64,000 nucleotides of DNA from Rhodococcus_G sp042879035 (GTDB taxonomy: Bacteria; Actinomycetota; Actinomycetes; Mycobacteriales; Mycobacteriaceae): positions 141,828-205,827 of the forward strand of contig NZ_JBIAOU010000008.1 in NCBI RefSeq assembly GCF_042879035.1, read 5' to 3'. This document shows, one piece after another, positions 7,150 through 14,565 of this stretch (position 1 is its first letter; every line of letters starts with the position of its first letter). The notes under the pieces are model-generated. The model was not told the origin of the DNA. It did not search any database and saw only the letters and a list, made by a program, of their open reading frames with translations. A program made the translations under genes and the position numbers.

Positions 7150-7832
7150 CGGGACGCCTCCTGCTCCTGGCCTGCGCCGGCCCGGTTGAAACCACGGTCG
7201 CGGGCCACATCGGCGAGCAGTCCGCGCAATTGCTTGCGGCCGCGGTGCAGCCGCGACATCACGGTGCCGATCGGGGTGCCCATGATCTCCGCGATCTCCT
7301 TGTACGGGAAACCCTCCACGTCCGCGTAGTACACGGCCATCCGGAACTCCTCCGGAAGCTGCTGCAGGGCGTTCTTGATGTCGTCGTCGGGGAGCGCGTC
7401 GAGCGCCTCCACCTCCGCCGAACGCAGCCCCTGGGAGGTGTGCTCGGCGGTCGCGGCGAGCTGCCAGTCGGTGATCTCGTCCGTGGGGTACTGCGCGGGC
7501 TGACGCTGCTTCTTGCGGTACGAGTTGATGTAGGTGTTCGTCAGGATCCGGTACAGCCACGCCTTGAGGTTGGTGCCCTCCTTGAAGGACCGGAACGCCG
7601 AGTACGCCTTGACGTACGTCTCCTGCACGAGGTCCTCGGCATCGGCCGGATTGCGGGTCATCCTCAGCGCAGCGCCGTACAGCTGGTCGAGGAGCGGGAG
7701 GGCGTCCCGCTCGAAACGCTGCGTCAGCTCCGCCTCCGACTCGACGGCCGGGTCTGCCCCGGGGGGTGCGTCCGCGGCGACGTCGCCGGGTCCGCTCAGG
7801 TCGTTGGGCACTTCGCTCAGGTCGTTGGGCAC
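7146..7832 (-). CDS. sigH: ECF sigma factor SigH (oxidative and heat stress)
   Basis: A 228-residue ECF sigma factor closely matching mycobacterial SigH: sigma-2 with LLDQLYGAALRMTRNPADAE and LKAWLYRILTNTYINSYRKK, sigma-4 with GFPYKEIAEIMGTPIGTVMS. SigH directs thioredoxin, protease and heat-shock genes during disulfide stress. GTG 7832 is chosen because GAAGGGA lies 7 nt upstream; a second GTG at 7811 lies inside a 21-bp duplication that repeats VPNDLS. The open frame continues upstream to 8099, but that part is not conserved and overlaps the promoter at 7984-8011. Confidence 0.93.
   Translation of the reverse strand: MPNDLSEVPNDLSGPGDVAADAPPGADPAVESEAELTQRFERDALPLLDQLYGAALRMTRNPADAEDLVQETYVKAYSAFRSFKEGTNLKAWLYRILTNTYINSYRKKQRQPAQYPTDEITDWQLAATAEHTSQGLRSAEVEALDALPDDDIKNALQQLPEEFRMAVYYADVEGFPYKEIAEIMGTPIGTVMSRLHRGRKQLRGLLADVARDRGFNRAGAGQEQEASR
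7793..7832. repeat. Direct repeat covering the sigH start codon
   Basis: Two identical 19-bp copies (7793-7811 and 7814-7832) with a 21-bp period. Each carries an in-frame GTG, so the protein starts VPNDLSEVPNDLSG and has two possible start sites. Confidence 0.85.
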
Positions 7833-7983
7833 GGTGATCCCTTCGCTCTCGTCAGAGATCAAGGCTACCGCCCCCGCACCGACCGACCGAGCGGCAGCAT
7901 CACGCGAACTCTGCACTGCGGGACGTTCGAGGCACTGCACCGACACCGGCGGCTCCTTCCGACATGGACCAGGGTGTTTCGTG

Positions 7984-8011
7984 CAACGCGCCGAGGGCGG
8001 CGACTGTTCCC
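7984..8011 (-). promoter_or_regulatory. SigH-dependent autoregulatory promoter
   Basis: On the minus strand GGGAAC (8006-8011), an 18-bp spacer and GTTG (7984-7987). This fits the SigH/SigR consensus GGAAC/T-N18-GTT and predicts a start near 7977 with a leader of about 145 nt. It points to positive autoregulation of sigH-rshA. Confidence 0.75.
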
Positions 8012-8052
8012 GCTCGCGAGGGACGCACGGCGGGGACCTAGAGTCGGACGGC

Positions 8053-8547
8053 ATGGCAGGTTCCGCTACTCCCGCAACGCAGGCGCTGGTCAAGGCCAAG
8101 GTCGCGCACCGGGTCCACAGCTACGACCACGATCCCGGCAGCGCCTCGTACGGCACCGAGGCCGTCGACGCGCTCGCCGGCGAGCTCGGCCTGGACGCGG
8201 CGCAGATCTTCAAGACGCTCGTCGTCAAGACCGCGGACGGCAAACTCGCCGTGGCGGTCCTCCCGGTGCCGCACAAGCTCTCCCTCAAGGCCGCCGCCGC
8301 GGCTCTCGGTTCGGGCAAGGCGGTGATGGCCGATCAGGCGGAGGCGCAGCGCTCGACCGGATACGTGCTCGGCGGCATCTCCCCGCTCGGCCAACGCCGC
8401 ACGCTCCCGACCGTGATCGACTCCTCGGCCACCACCTGGGACCGGGTGCTGTGCAGTGCGGGACGACGCGGCCTCGAGATCGATCTCGATCCGGCGGATC
8501 TCGTCCGCCTCACCGGCGCCGTGCTCGCTCCGATCACCGCTGGTTGA
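8053..8547 (+). CDS. ybaK: YbaK/EbsC family Cys-tRNA(Pro) deacylase
   Basis: A 164-residue editing-domain protein. IFKTLVVK (about 56-63) contains the conserved lysine of the YbaK family; GYVLGGISPLGQRR (about 107-120) is the signature GG-S-P-G loop. It hydrolyses mischarged Cys-tRNA(Pro) in the cytoplasm. ATG 8053 gives MAGSATPATQALVKAKVAHR, a normal family N-terminus. It reads away from sigH, and its 5' end is 42 nt from the SigH-type -35 element on the other strand. Confidence 0.92.
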   Translation: MAGSATPATQALVKAKVAHRVHSYDHDPGSASYGTEAVDALAGELGLDAAQIFKTLVVKTADGKLAVAVLPVPHKLSLKAAAAALGSGKAVMADQAEAQRSTGYVLGGISPLGQRRTLPTVIDSSATTWDRVLCSAGRRGLEIDLDPADLVRLTGAVLAPITAG

Positions 8548-8626
8548 CGCGTCGGGAAATACTCTCTCCGGCCGGACGGTTGCACGACACAACATGTTTC
8601 CGACAGCGAAGAAAGCGGGTGCCCTC

Positions 8627-9622
8627 GTGACCGTCCCCCTCTCCATCCTCGACGTGGCACAGATCGGCGAGGGCGAGAGCTCCGGGGACAGTTTCCGGTG
8701 GAGCGTCCGGATGGCCCAGGCCGCCGAACGCCAGGGCTACCGGCGCATCTGGTACGCCGAGCACCACAACATGCCGTCCATCGCGTCCTCCGCGACCAGC
8801 GTGCTGATCGCACACATCGCCGCCAACACCGAATCCATCCGGCTCGGTTCCGGCGGCGTCATGCTGCCCAACCATGCGCCGCTGACGATCGCCGAGCAGT
8901 TCGGCACCCTCGCGGAACTTCATCCCGGACGCATCGACCTCGGGCTCGGCCGGGCGCCCGGCAGCGACCAGCAGACGATGCGGGCACTGCGCCGCGATCC
9001 GTCGTCCGCGGACTCGTTCCCGCAGGACGTGCTCGAACTGCAGGGGTATCTCACGGGACCGTCCCGGATCCCGGGGATCGAGGCGGTGCCGGGCCGCGGC
9101 ACCGGGGTGCCGCTGTACATCCTCGGTTCGTCGCTGTTCGGCGCCAAGCTGGCCGCGATGCTGGGCCTGCCCTACGCGTTCGCGTCGCACTTCGCGCCGG
9201 ACGCACTCGACGACGCCGTCGCGCTCTACCGTCGCGAGTTCCGGCCGTCCGCGCAGCTCGAGCAGCCGTACCTGATCGCCGCCGTCAACGTCATCGCCGC
9301 CGACACCGAGGACGAGGCCCAGCGCCTCTTCACCGCGACCAAACGCAGTCGCGTCCAACGGTTCGTCGGGCGCGGCCGGACCTTCACCCCGGAGGAGACC
9401 GACCTCGTCCTCGAGTCGCCGGCGGGCCGGCAGGTGCTGGGCATGATGCGCCACACCGGCGTCGGCACCGCGCGGCAGGTGCGCGACTACCTCGACTCCT
9501 TCACCGACCGGACCGGAGCCGACGAGCTCATGGTCGTCTCCTCCGTCACCGAACGCGCCGCGTGGCTGCGCTCGCTCGAGCTCGTCGCCGAGGTCAGCGA
9601 GCTGACCAGCCTCGCCCACTGA
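8627..9622 (+). CDS. Luciferase-like (LLM class) flavin-dependent oxidoreductase
   Basis: A 331-residue TIM-barrel flavoprotein of the MsnO8/YhbW type: TVPLSILDVAQIGEG at the start, YRRIWYAEHHNMPSIASSAT (about 40-60), GSGGVMLPNHAPL, RIDLGLGRAPG and PYAFASHFAP. Such enzymes use reduced FMN or F420 to act on unknown small substrates. GTG 8627 is preferred because family members begin with TVPLS; ATG 8594 would add 11 non-conserved residues. A hairpin terminator follows. Confidence 0.88.
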   Translation: MTVPLSILDVAQIGEGESSGDSFRWSVRMAQAAERQGYRRIWYAEHHNMPSIASSATSVLIAHIAANTESIRLGSGGVMLPNHAPLTIAEQFGTLAELHPGRIDLGLGRAPGSDQQTMRALRRDPSSADSFPQDVLELQGYLTGPSRIPGIEAVPGRGTGVPLYILGSSLFGAKLAAMLGLPYAFASHFAPDALDDAVALYRREFRPSAQLEQPYLIAAVNVIAADTEDEAQRLFTATKRSRVQRFVGRGRTFTPEETDLVLESPAGRQVLGMMRHTGVGTARQVRDYLDSFTDRTGADELMVVSSVTERAAWLRSLELVAEVSELTSLAH

Positions 9623-9627
9623 CTCCG

Positions 9628-9648
9628 GGTCCTGTCGGAGACAGGACC
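9628..9648. terminator. Terminator between convergent LLM and SRAP genes
   Basis: A perfect 9-bp stem (GGTCCTGTC, loop GGA, GACAGGACC) placed 5 nt after the oxidoreductase stop codon. Confidence 0.7.
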
Positions 9649-9682
9649 GTGACGTCGCTGTCGGATGCCCGGCCCCGGGCGG

Positions 9683-10474
9683 TCAGAGCAGGCTGATCTG
9701 CTCCCCCACCGCGGATCCGGCGGGTCCGGCGGGCGCGATCAGGTCGGGGCCGTCGTTGCGCACACTGTTCACGCGGTCGGAGACATCCCGGATCTCGATG
9801 CCCGCGGCGATCTCCTCCGAGATCCCCGCGGCCAGGAGGTCGGCAGGCACGTCCGCGTCGGGATCGAGCCAGCGGTCCCAGTGCTCGGCGGTGAGGATCA
9901 GCGGCATCCGGTCGTGCACCGACTGCAGCGCACCGACCGCGTCGGTGGTGAGGATGGTGCAGCTCAGCAGGGGCGGCGCCGCGCCGGGCCGGGCGCCCGG
10001 CGCGTGCCACACCGACCACAGTCCGGCCATGAACAGGGTGGACCCGTCCGCCGGGGTCATGAAGTGCGGCACCTTCGCGACCTTGCCGCCCGCTCGGGGT
10101 TCACTCGTCCACTCGTACCAGCCGTCCATCGGCACCAGGGCCCGCTTGGACTTCACCGCCGCCCGAAACGCGGGTTTGTCGGCAGCGGTGTCCGAGCGGG
10201 CGTTGAACAGCGGCGCCGACCGCACCGGGGCACCGTCGTCACCGGCCTTCGTCCACGGCGGCACCAGACCCCAGCGCATCCGGCGGATCCGCCGCGTCGC
10301 GGGGCCCTCCGGATGGTCGTGGTCGTGGCGCGCAACCACCGCCAGCACCGGATCGGTGGGCGCGACGTTGTACCGCTCCGTCGGCTGGGGTGGCGCCGAC
10401 GCCGCCTCGTCGATCGCATCCAGCTCGACCGCGAGCAGCGCCGGGTCCACGGTCGTCGCATATCTGCCGCACAT
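9683..10474 (-). CDS. SRAP/YedK family abasic-site DNA-protein crosslink protein
   Basis: A 263-residue SOS response-associated peptidase. ATG 10474 is followed directly by Cys2 (MCGRY), the residue that bonds covalently to abasic sites after Met removal. RYNVAPTDP, RWGLVPPW, NARSD, LVPMDGWYEW and SVHDRMPLIL are the conserved family blocks holding the active-site Asn, Glu and His. Homologues (HMCES, YedK) protect single-stranded DNA abasic sites. The frame stays open far upstream across aroA, but the need for Cys2 fixes the start. The same gene (Rv3226c) sits beside aroA in M. tuberculosis. Confidence 0.95.
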   Translation of the reverse strand: MCGRYATTVDPALLAVELDAIDEAASAPPQPTERYNVAPTDPVLAVVARHDHDHPEGPATRRIRRMRWGLVPPWTKAGDDGAPVRSAPLFNARSDTAADKPAFRAAVKSKRALVPMDGWYEWTSEPRAGGKVAKVPHFMTPADGSTLFMAGLWSVWHAPGARPGAAPPLLSCTILTTDAVGALQSVHDRMPLILTAEHWDRWLDPDADVPADLLAAGISEEIAAGIEIRDVSDRVNSVRNDGPDLIAPAGPAGSAVGEQISLL

Positions 10475-10589
10475 GACCCCATTGTGTCCCCGCTCTCCGA
10501 CAACCGCGATCGGCGCACCTCGGGTCGACGAACGACCGCGATGCCGGGCGCTGCACCGGAACCGACGGCGATGCGGGAAGATGGTGCAC

Positions 10590-11882
10590 GTGAGTCTGTG
10601 GAGAGCGCCCCTCGCCGAATCGCCCGTGCACGCGACGGTCACCCTGCCCGGGTCGAAGTCCATCACCAATCGGGCCCTGATTCTCGCGGCGCTCGCGGAC
10701 GGACCCTCCACGATCACCGGCGCGCTGCGCAGCCGCGACACCGACCTGATGATCGACGGCCTGCGCGGGCTCGGCGTCCGGATCGACGAGGTCGACGGCA
10801 CACCGACGACCCTGCGCGTCACCCCCGGGCCGCTGCACGGCGCAGCGGTCGACTGCGGCCTCGCCGGCACGGTCATGCGGTTCCTGCCGTCGGCGGCCGC
10901 GCTGGCCGCGGGCACCGTCTCGTTCGACGGTGACGAGCAGGCACGCACCCGGCCGCTCGCCACCATCCTCGACGCACTGCGCCGCCTCGGGGTGACCGTC
11001 GACGGCGACGGTCTCCCGTTCACCGTGACGGGACGCGGAGCGGTGCCCGGCGGCGACGTCACGATCGACGCGTCCGGGTCGTCGCAGTTCGTGTCCGGTC
11101 TCCTGCTCTCCGCGCCCCGCTTCGACGCGGGCGTCACCGTTCGCCACTCCGGCGGGTCGCTGCCGTCGATGCCGCACATCGACATGACGGTCGAGATGCT
11201 GCGCACCGCCGGGGTGACCGTCCTGACACCCCGCGACGGCGGCACGGCGGACACCTGGACGGTGTTGCCCGGCACGGTGAGTGCCGTGGACTGGGTGGTC
11301 GAGCCGGACCTGTCGAATGCGACCGCGTTCCTCGCGGCCGCCGCCGTCACCGGCGGCACCGTGCGGGTGCCGCTGTGGCCGTCGCGCACGACGCAGCCGG
11401 GCGACGCCATCCGCGACATCCTCACCGACATGGGCGCGCAGGTCCGTCTCGAGAACGGCACACTCGCCGTGACGGGCCCGGAGTCGTTGCGCGGCATCGA
11501 CATCGACCTCCACGACATCGGCGAGCTGACCCCGACGGTCGCGGCCCTCGCGGCCCTCGCCGACGGCCCGTCCGTCCTGCGCGGCATCGCACATCTCCGA
11601 GGCCACGAGACGGATCGCCTCGCCGCGCTGGCCACCGAGATCAACAAACTCGGCGGCGCCGTCAGCGAGACCGAGGACGGCCTCCGCATCGAACCTCGCG
11701 ACCTGCACGGCGGCAGCTGGCACTCGTACGCGGACCACCGCATGGCCACCGCCGGTGCGATCGTCGGGCTGGTCGTCGACGGCGTCGACATCGAGGACGT
11801 CGAGACCACGGCGAAGACCCTCCCCGGATTCGAAAAGCTCTGGGAGACAATGCTCAACCGCCCGATCGAGGCCCACTCCTGA
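10590..11882 (+). CDS. aroA: 5-enolpyruvylshikimate-3-phosphate synthase
   Basis: A 430-residue AroA catalysing the sixth shikimate pathway step from shikimate-3-phosphate and PEP. LPGSKSITNRALI (about 15-27) is the PEP/S3P-binding signature; LAGTVMRFLP, SGSSQFVSGLLL, RGHETDRLAAL and SYADHRMA are further active-site blocks. GTG 10590 aligns with the usual start (VSLWRAPL) and has GGGAAG 9 nt upstream; ATG 10581 would place that site too close. Its stop overlaps the probable CTG start of rsgA. Target of glyphosate; the sequence gives no clear sign of natural resistance. Confidence 0.95.
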   Translation: MSLWRAPLAESPVHATVTLPGSKSITNRALILAALADGPSTITGALRSRDTDLMIDGLRGLGVRIDEVDGTPTTLRVTPGPLHGAAVDCGLAGTVMRFLPSAAALAAGTVSFDGDEQARTRPLATILDALRRLGVTVDGDGLPFTVTGRGAVPGGDVTIDASGSSQFVSGLLLSAPRFDAGVTVRHSGGSLPSMPHIDMTVEMLRTAGVTVLTPRDGGTADTWTVLPGTVSAVDWVVEPDLSNATAFLAAAAVTGGTVRVPLWPSRTTQPGDAIRDILTDMGAQVRLENGTLAVTGPESLRGIDIDLHDIGELTPTVAALAALADGPSVLRGIAHLRGHETDRLAALATEINKLGGAVSETEDGLRIEPRDLHGGSWHSYADHRMATAGAIVGLVVDGVDIEDVETTAKTLPGFEKLWETMLNRPIEAHS

Positions 11883-12895
11883 ACGCCCGCCGGTACGACG
11901 AGTCCGACGTCCGGATCCGTCCGGGCAAGGGCTCGCGGCCGCGCACCAAGACCCGGCCCGAGCACAAGGCCGCGGAGACCGCGATGGTGGTCTCGGTGGA
12001 CCGCGGGCGGTGGGGGTGCGTACTGGGCGGCGACCCGGACCGCCTGGTGGTGGCAATGCGGGCACGCGAACTCGGGCGGACACCGATCGTCGTCGGCGAT
12101 CGGGTCGGCGTGGTCGGCGACCTCTCCGGCCGAGTGGACACCCTCGCCCGCATCGTCCGCGTCGAGGACCGCACGACGGTGTTGCGCCGCACCGCGGACG
12201 ACACCGACCCGTACGAACGCGTGGTCGTCGCCAACGCGTCACAGCTGCTGATCGTGGTCGCGCTGGCCGACCCTCCCCCGCGCACCGGATTCGTCGAGCG
12301 GGCTCTGGTCGCAGCGTACGTCGGCGGACTGGAGCCGATCCTGTGCCTGACGAAGGGGGATCTCGCCGATCACCGCGAGTTCGCCGCCGCGTTCGAGGAC
12401 CTCGACGTGCCGGTGGTGCTGGCCGGCACCGCCGAGCCACTCGACGCGCTGCGGCACACCCTGGCAGGCACGGTCACCGCACTGATCGGACACTCCGGCG
12501 TCGGCAAGTCGACCCTCGTCAATCGTCTTGTGCCCTATGCGGATCGGGCCACCGGCGTGGTCTCCGGCGTGGGCAAGGGCAGACACACCTCCACGCAGTC
12601 GGTCGCGCTACCGCTGCCGGCCCTGGCCGATGAAGCACCCGACCCCGCGCGTGGCTGGGTCGTCGACACCCCGGGCATCCGGTCGTTCGGGCTGGCGCAC
12701 ATCTCCCCCGACGACGTGATGGGTGCATTCACCGACCTCGCCGCCGCCATCGAGGACTGCCCGCGCGGCTGCACCCACCTCGGCCCGCCCGCCGACCCCG
12801 AATGTGCACTCGACCGACTCGACGGCCAGGCCGCCCGCCGGGCGGGCGCCGTGCGTCAACTCCTGGTCGCGCTGTCGTCCAACGACACCTGGTGA
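11879..12895 (+). CDS. rsgA: Ribosome small subunit GTPase RsgA
   Basis: A 338-residue circularly permuted GTPase used in late 30S assembly. An OB-fold region (about 30-110) is followed by G4 (LTKGDL), G1 (GHSGVGKST, about 205) and G3 (VDTPG), then the zinc-binding tail CPRGCTHLGPPADPECAL. The conserved N-terminus NARRYDESDVRIRPGKGSRP has no ATG, GTG or TTG before it; the only fitting codon is CTG 11879, overlapping the aroA stop as CTGA. The next in-frame ATG (about residue 36) would remove conserved residues. The aroA-rsgA order matches Rv3227-Rv3228. Confidence 0.9.
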   Translation: MNARRYDESDVRIRPGKGSRPRTKTRPEHKAAETAMVVSVDRGRWGCVLGGDPDRLVVAMRARELGRTPIVVGDRVGVVGDLSGRVDTLARIVRVEDRTTVLRRTADDTDPYERVVVANASQLLIVVALADPPPRTGFVERALVAAYVGGLEPILCLTKGDLADHREFAAAFEDLDVPVVLAGTAEPLDALRHTLAGTVTALIGHSGVGKSTLVNRLVPYADRATGVVSGVGKGRHTSTQSVALPLPALADEAPDPARGWVVDTPGIRSFGLAHISPDDVMGAFTDLAAAIEDCPRGCTHLGPPADPECALDRLDGQAARRAGAVRQLLVALSSNDTW

Positions 12896-12973
12896 CAGAT
12901 CACGGTTGCACGTCGAGCGTGTGACGGGCGCAACAATCACGCGACACCGGTGTTTACACTGTACGAGCTCACT

Positions 12974-12987
12974 CTGATTCGAATCAG
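12974..12987. promoter_or_regulatory. 14-bp palindrome upstream of the 35-residue peptide gene
   Basis: CTGATTCGAATCAG is a perfect palindrome. It lies 14 bp after a good -10 box (TACACT, 12955-12960), so it would overlap the early transcribed region and could be a repressor operator. Confidence 0.45.
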
Positions 12988-13071
12988 CTCACAAGGTCAC
13001 GGCACCGGCGGTCGCCCGCCATCACGATCCGGACGGATCGTCCGCCGTCACGACACAAGGGAGATTTCCAG

Positions 13072-13179
13072 ATGGGTAGCTTCGACGAAGTCCTCGCGGC
13101 CGGGTCCTCGATTCTCGGCGACGTCAAGAGCATCATCGCCACCCTCGTCGATCTCGGATCGTCGATCGTCGGCTCCTGA
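13072..13179 (+). CDS. 35-residue acidic amphipathic peptide, function unknown
   Basis: ATG 13072 to TGA 13177-13179. The product begins MGSFDEVLAAGSSILGDVKS and ends DLGSSIVGS. It has four acidic residues, one lysine, no cysteine and a regular alternation of hydrophobic and small residues that suits an amphipathic helix. AAGGGAGA lies 8 nt upstream, a -10 box and palindrome lie further up, and a hairpin terminator follows at once, so it looks like a complete independent gene. Size and composition recall the small PorA/PorH channel peptides of corynebacteria, but no sequence match is claimed. It faces the desaturase genes. Confidence 0.65.
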   Translation: MGSFDEVLAAGSSILGDVKSIIATLVDLGSSIVGS

Positions 13180-13182
13180 ACC

Positions 13183-13235
13183 GACACGCCGCGTCCTGAT
13201 GCACCGAGGGCACCCGGACGCGGCGTCGGCGTGTC
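13183..13235. terminator. Terminator between the peptide gene and the desaturase gene
   Basis: Two overlapping stems are possible: ACGCCGCGTCC (13186-13196) with 13216-13226, and GACACGCCG (13183-13191) with 13227-13235. It serves convergent genes and touches the desaturase stop codon. Confidence 0.7.
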
Positions 13236-14475
13236 AACGCCTGACCAGGCGGCGCAGTCCGCGCTTCTTCCTCGACTCGAGGATCGCCGTCCGCAGGCCC
13301 CGCGCCCGGCCGGTGGCCGGGTCCACGACGAGGACGGTCTCACGACCGTCCCACTTGCGTTCGGACGCGGTCTCGGGCGCATCGTCGACGGTGTCGACGA
13401 GGTACTTGTTCGGCAGCGACAGCTTGGCGATCGTGCGCCACGACTTCGCGTACTGCACCAGGAGCGGCCCCGTGGTGTACGGCAGGTCGTACTTCTCGCA
13501 CAACTCGCGCACCCGCACCGCGATCTCCGCGTACCGGTTCGACGGCAGGTCGGGGAACAGGTGGTGCTCGATCTGGTAGCTGAGGTTGCCGGTCATGAAG
13601 TCCATGCCGCGACCACCGGAGATGTTGGCGCTGCCGAGCATCTGACGCAGGTACCACTGAGCCTGATTCTCGTTCTCGATGTCTTCCTTCGTGAACTTCT
13701 CGGCGCCGTCCGGGAAGTGTCCGCAGAAGATGACGGCATTCGTCCACAGGTTGCGGATCACGTTCGCGGTCATGTTCGCGGTCATCGTGGACTTCCACGC
13801 CTTGCCGGTCAGCGCCGGGAACAGCACGTAGTCCTTGAGGACCTGCTTGCCGACCTTCTCGCCGACCTCGCGCAGCTTGCGCTTGGTCTCCTCGCGGTCG
13901 TCACGACCCTTGGCCACCTTGCCCAGCTCGAGGTGCTGGATCGCGACGCCGTACTGGAACAGCAGTGCCAGCAGGGCGTTGTAGGCGATGTTGCCGTAGT
14001 TGAACGGCGACCACCGCTGGTCGCGGGTGACCCGCAGCAGGCCGTATCCCACGTCGTCGTCCATGCCGAGGATGTTCGTGTACTTGTGGTGCAGGTAGTT
14101 GTGCGTCTGCTTCCAGTGCGCGGAGGGGTCGGCGTTGTCCCACTCCCAGTTGGCGGAGTGCACCTCGGGGTCGTTCATCCAGTCCCACTGCCCGTGCATC
14201 ACGTTGTGCCCGAGTTCCATGTTCTCGATGATCTTCGCGACGCCGAGCATGCCGGCCCCGAGCAGCCACAGGGGACGCCGGCGGCTGCCGAACAGCACCG
14301 CACGACCACCGATCTCCAGGGACCGCTGCAGGCGGATGGTGTTGCGCACGTACCGGGCGTCGCGTTCTCCGCGCGACTCCTCGACGTCCCGGCGGATCGC
14401 GTCCAACTCTCGACCGAGCGTCTCGATGTCGGCCTCGGTGAGGTGTGCGTATTCCTTGATGTCCGATATAGCCAT
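13234..14475 (-). CDS. Acyl-CoA/fatty acid desaturase, DesA3 family (copy 1)
   Basis: A 413-residue membrane di-iron desaturase. Histidine boxes HNVMHG (about 90), HNYLHH (about 124) and QIEHHLFP (about 306) match stearoyl-CoA delta-9 desaturase DesA3. It would introduce a double bond into membrane-bound acyl chains using electrons from the ferredoxin reductase encoded at 15792-16922. It closely resembles the next gene along its full length, so they are tandem paralogues. ATG 14475 follows GGGAG. It has its own promoter with a double operator at 14512-14545, so it is not simply the last gene of the reductase operon. Confidence 0.92.
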   Translation of the reverse strand: MAISDIKEYAHLTEADIETLGRELDAIRRDVEESRGERDARYVRNTIRLQRSLEIGGRAVLFGSRRRPLWLLGAGMLGVAKIIENMELGHNVMHGQWDWMNDPEVHSANWEWDNADPSAHWKQTHNYLHHKYTNILGMDDDVGYGLLRVTRDQRWSPFNYGNIAYNALLALLFQYGVAIQHLELGKVAKGRDDREETKRKLREVGEKVGKQVLKDYVLFPALTGKAWKSTMTANMTANVIRNLWTNAVIFCGHFPDGAEKFTKEDIENENQAQWYLRQMLGSANISGGRGMDFMTGNLSYQIEHHLFPDLPSNRYAEIAVRVRELCEKYDLPYTTGPLLVQYAKSWRTIAKLSLPNKYLVDTVDDAPETASERKWDGRETVLVVDPATGRARGLRTAILESRKKRGLRRLVRR

Positions 14476-14511
14476 CGAATCTCCCGGACGTAGACTGCGG
14501 TTACCGGCCTT

Positions 14512-14545
14512 ACCATACCGTAGGTTACGGCTCCGTAGGTTACGG
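14512..14545 (-). promoter_or_regulatory. Promoter and double operator of desaturase copy 1
   Basis: Two copies of CCGTAGGTTACGG (14518-14530 and 14533-14545), each a palindrome with arms CCGTA/TACGG around three bases. They abut a -10 box TATGGT (14512-14517, minus strand) and cover the -35 region. The same element occurs before the reductase gene at 16930-16950. Confidence 0.7.
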
Positions 14546-14565
14546 CCAAGTTCCTGTGAGTAGAC

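Noticed and set aside
7833..8099. Upstream extension of sigH
   Set aside because: The added residues are Cys/Pro/Arg-rich and unlike SigH; the region contains the SigH-type promoter and leader.
9756..10589. Upstream extension of the aroA frame
   Set aside because: It lies antisense to the SRAP gene, is not conserved in AroA proteins, and a fitting start exists at 10590.
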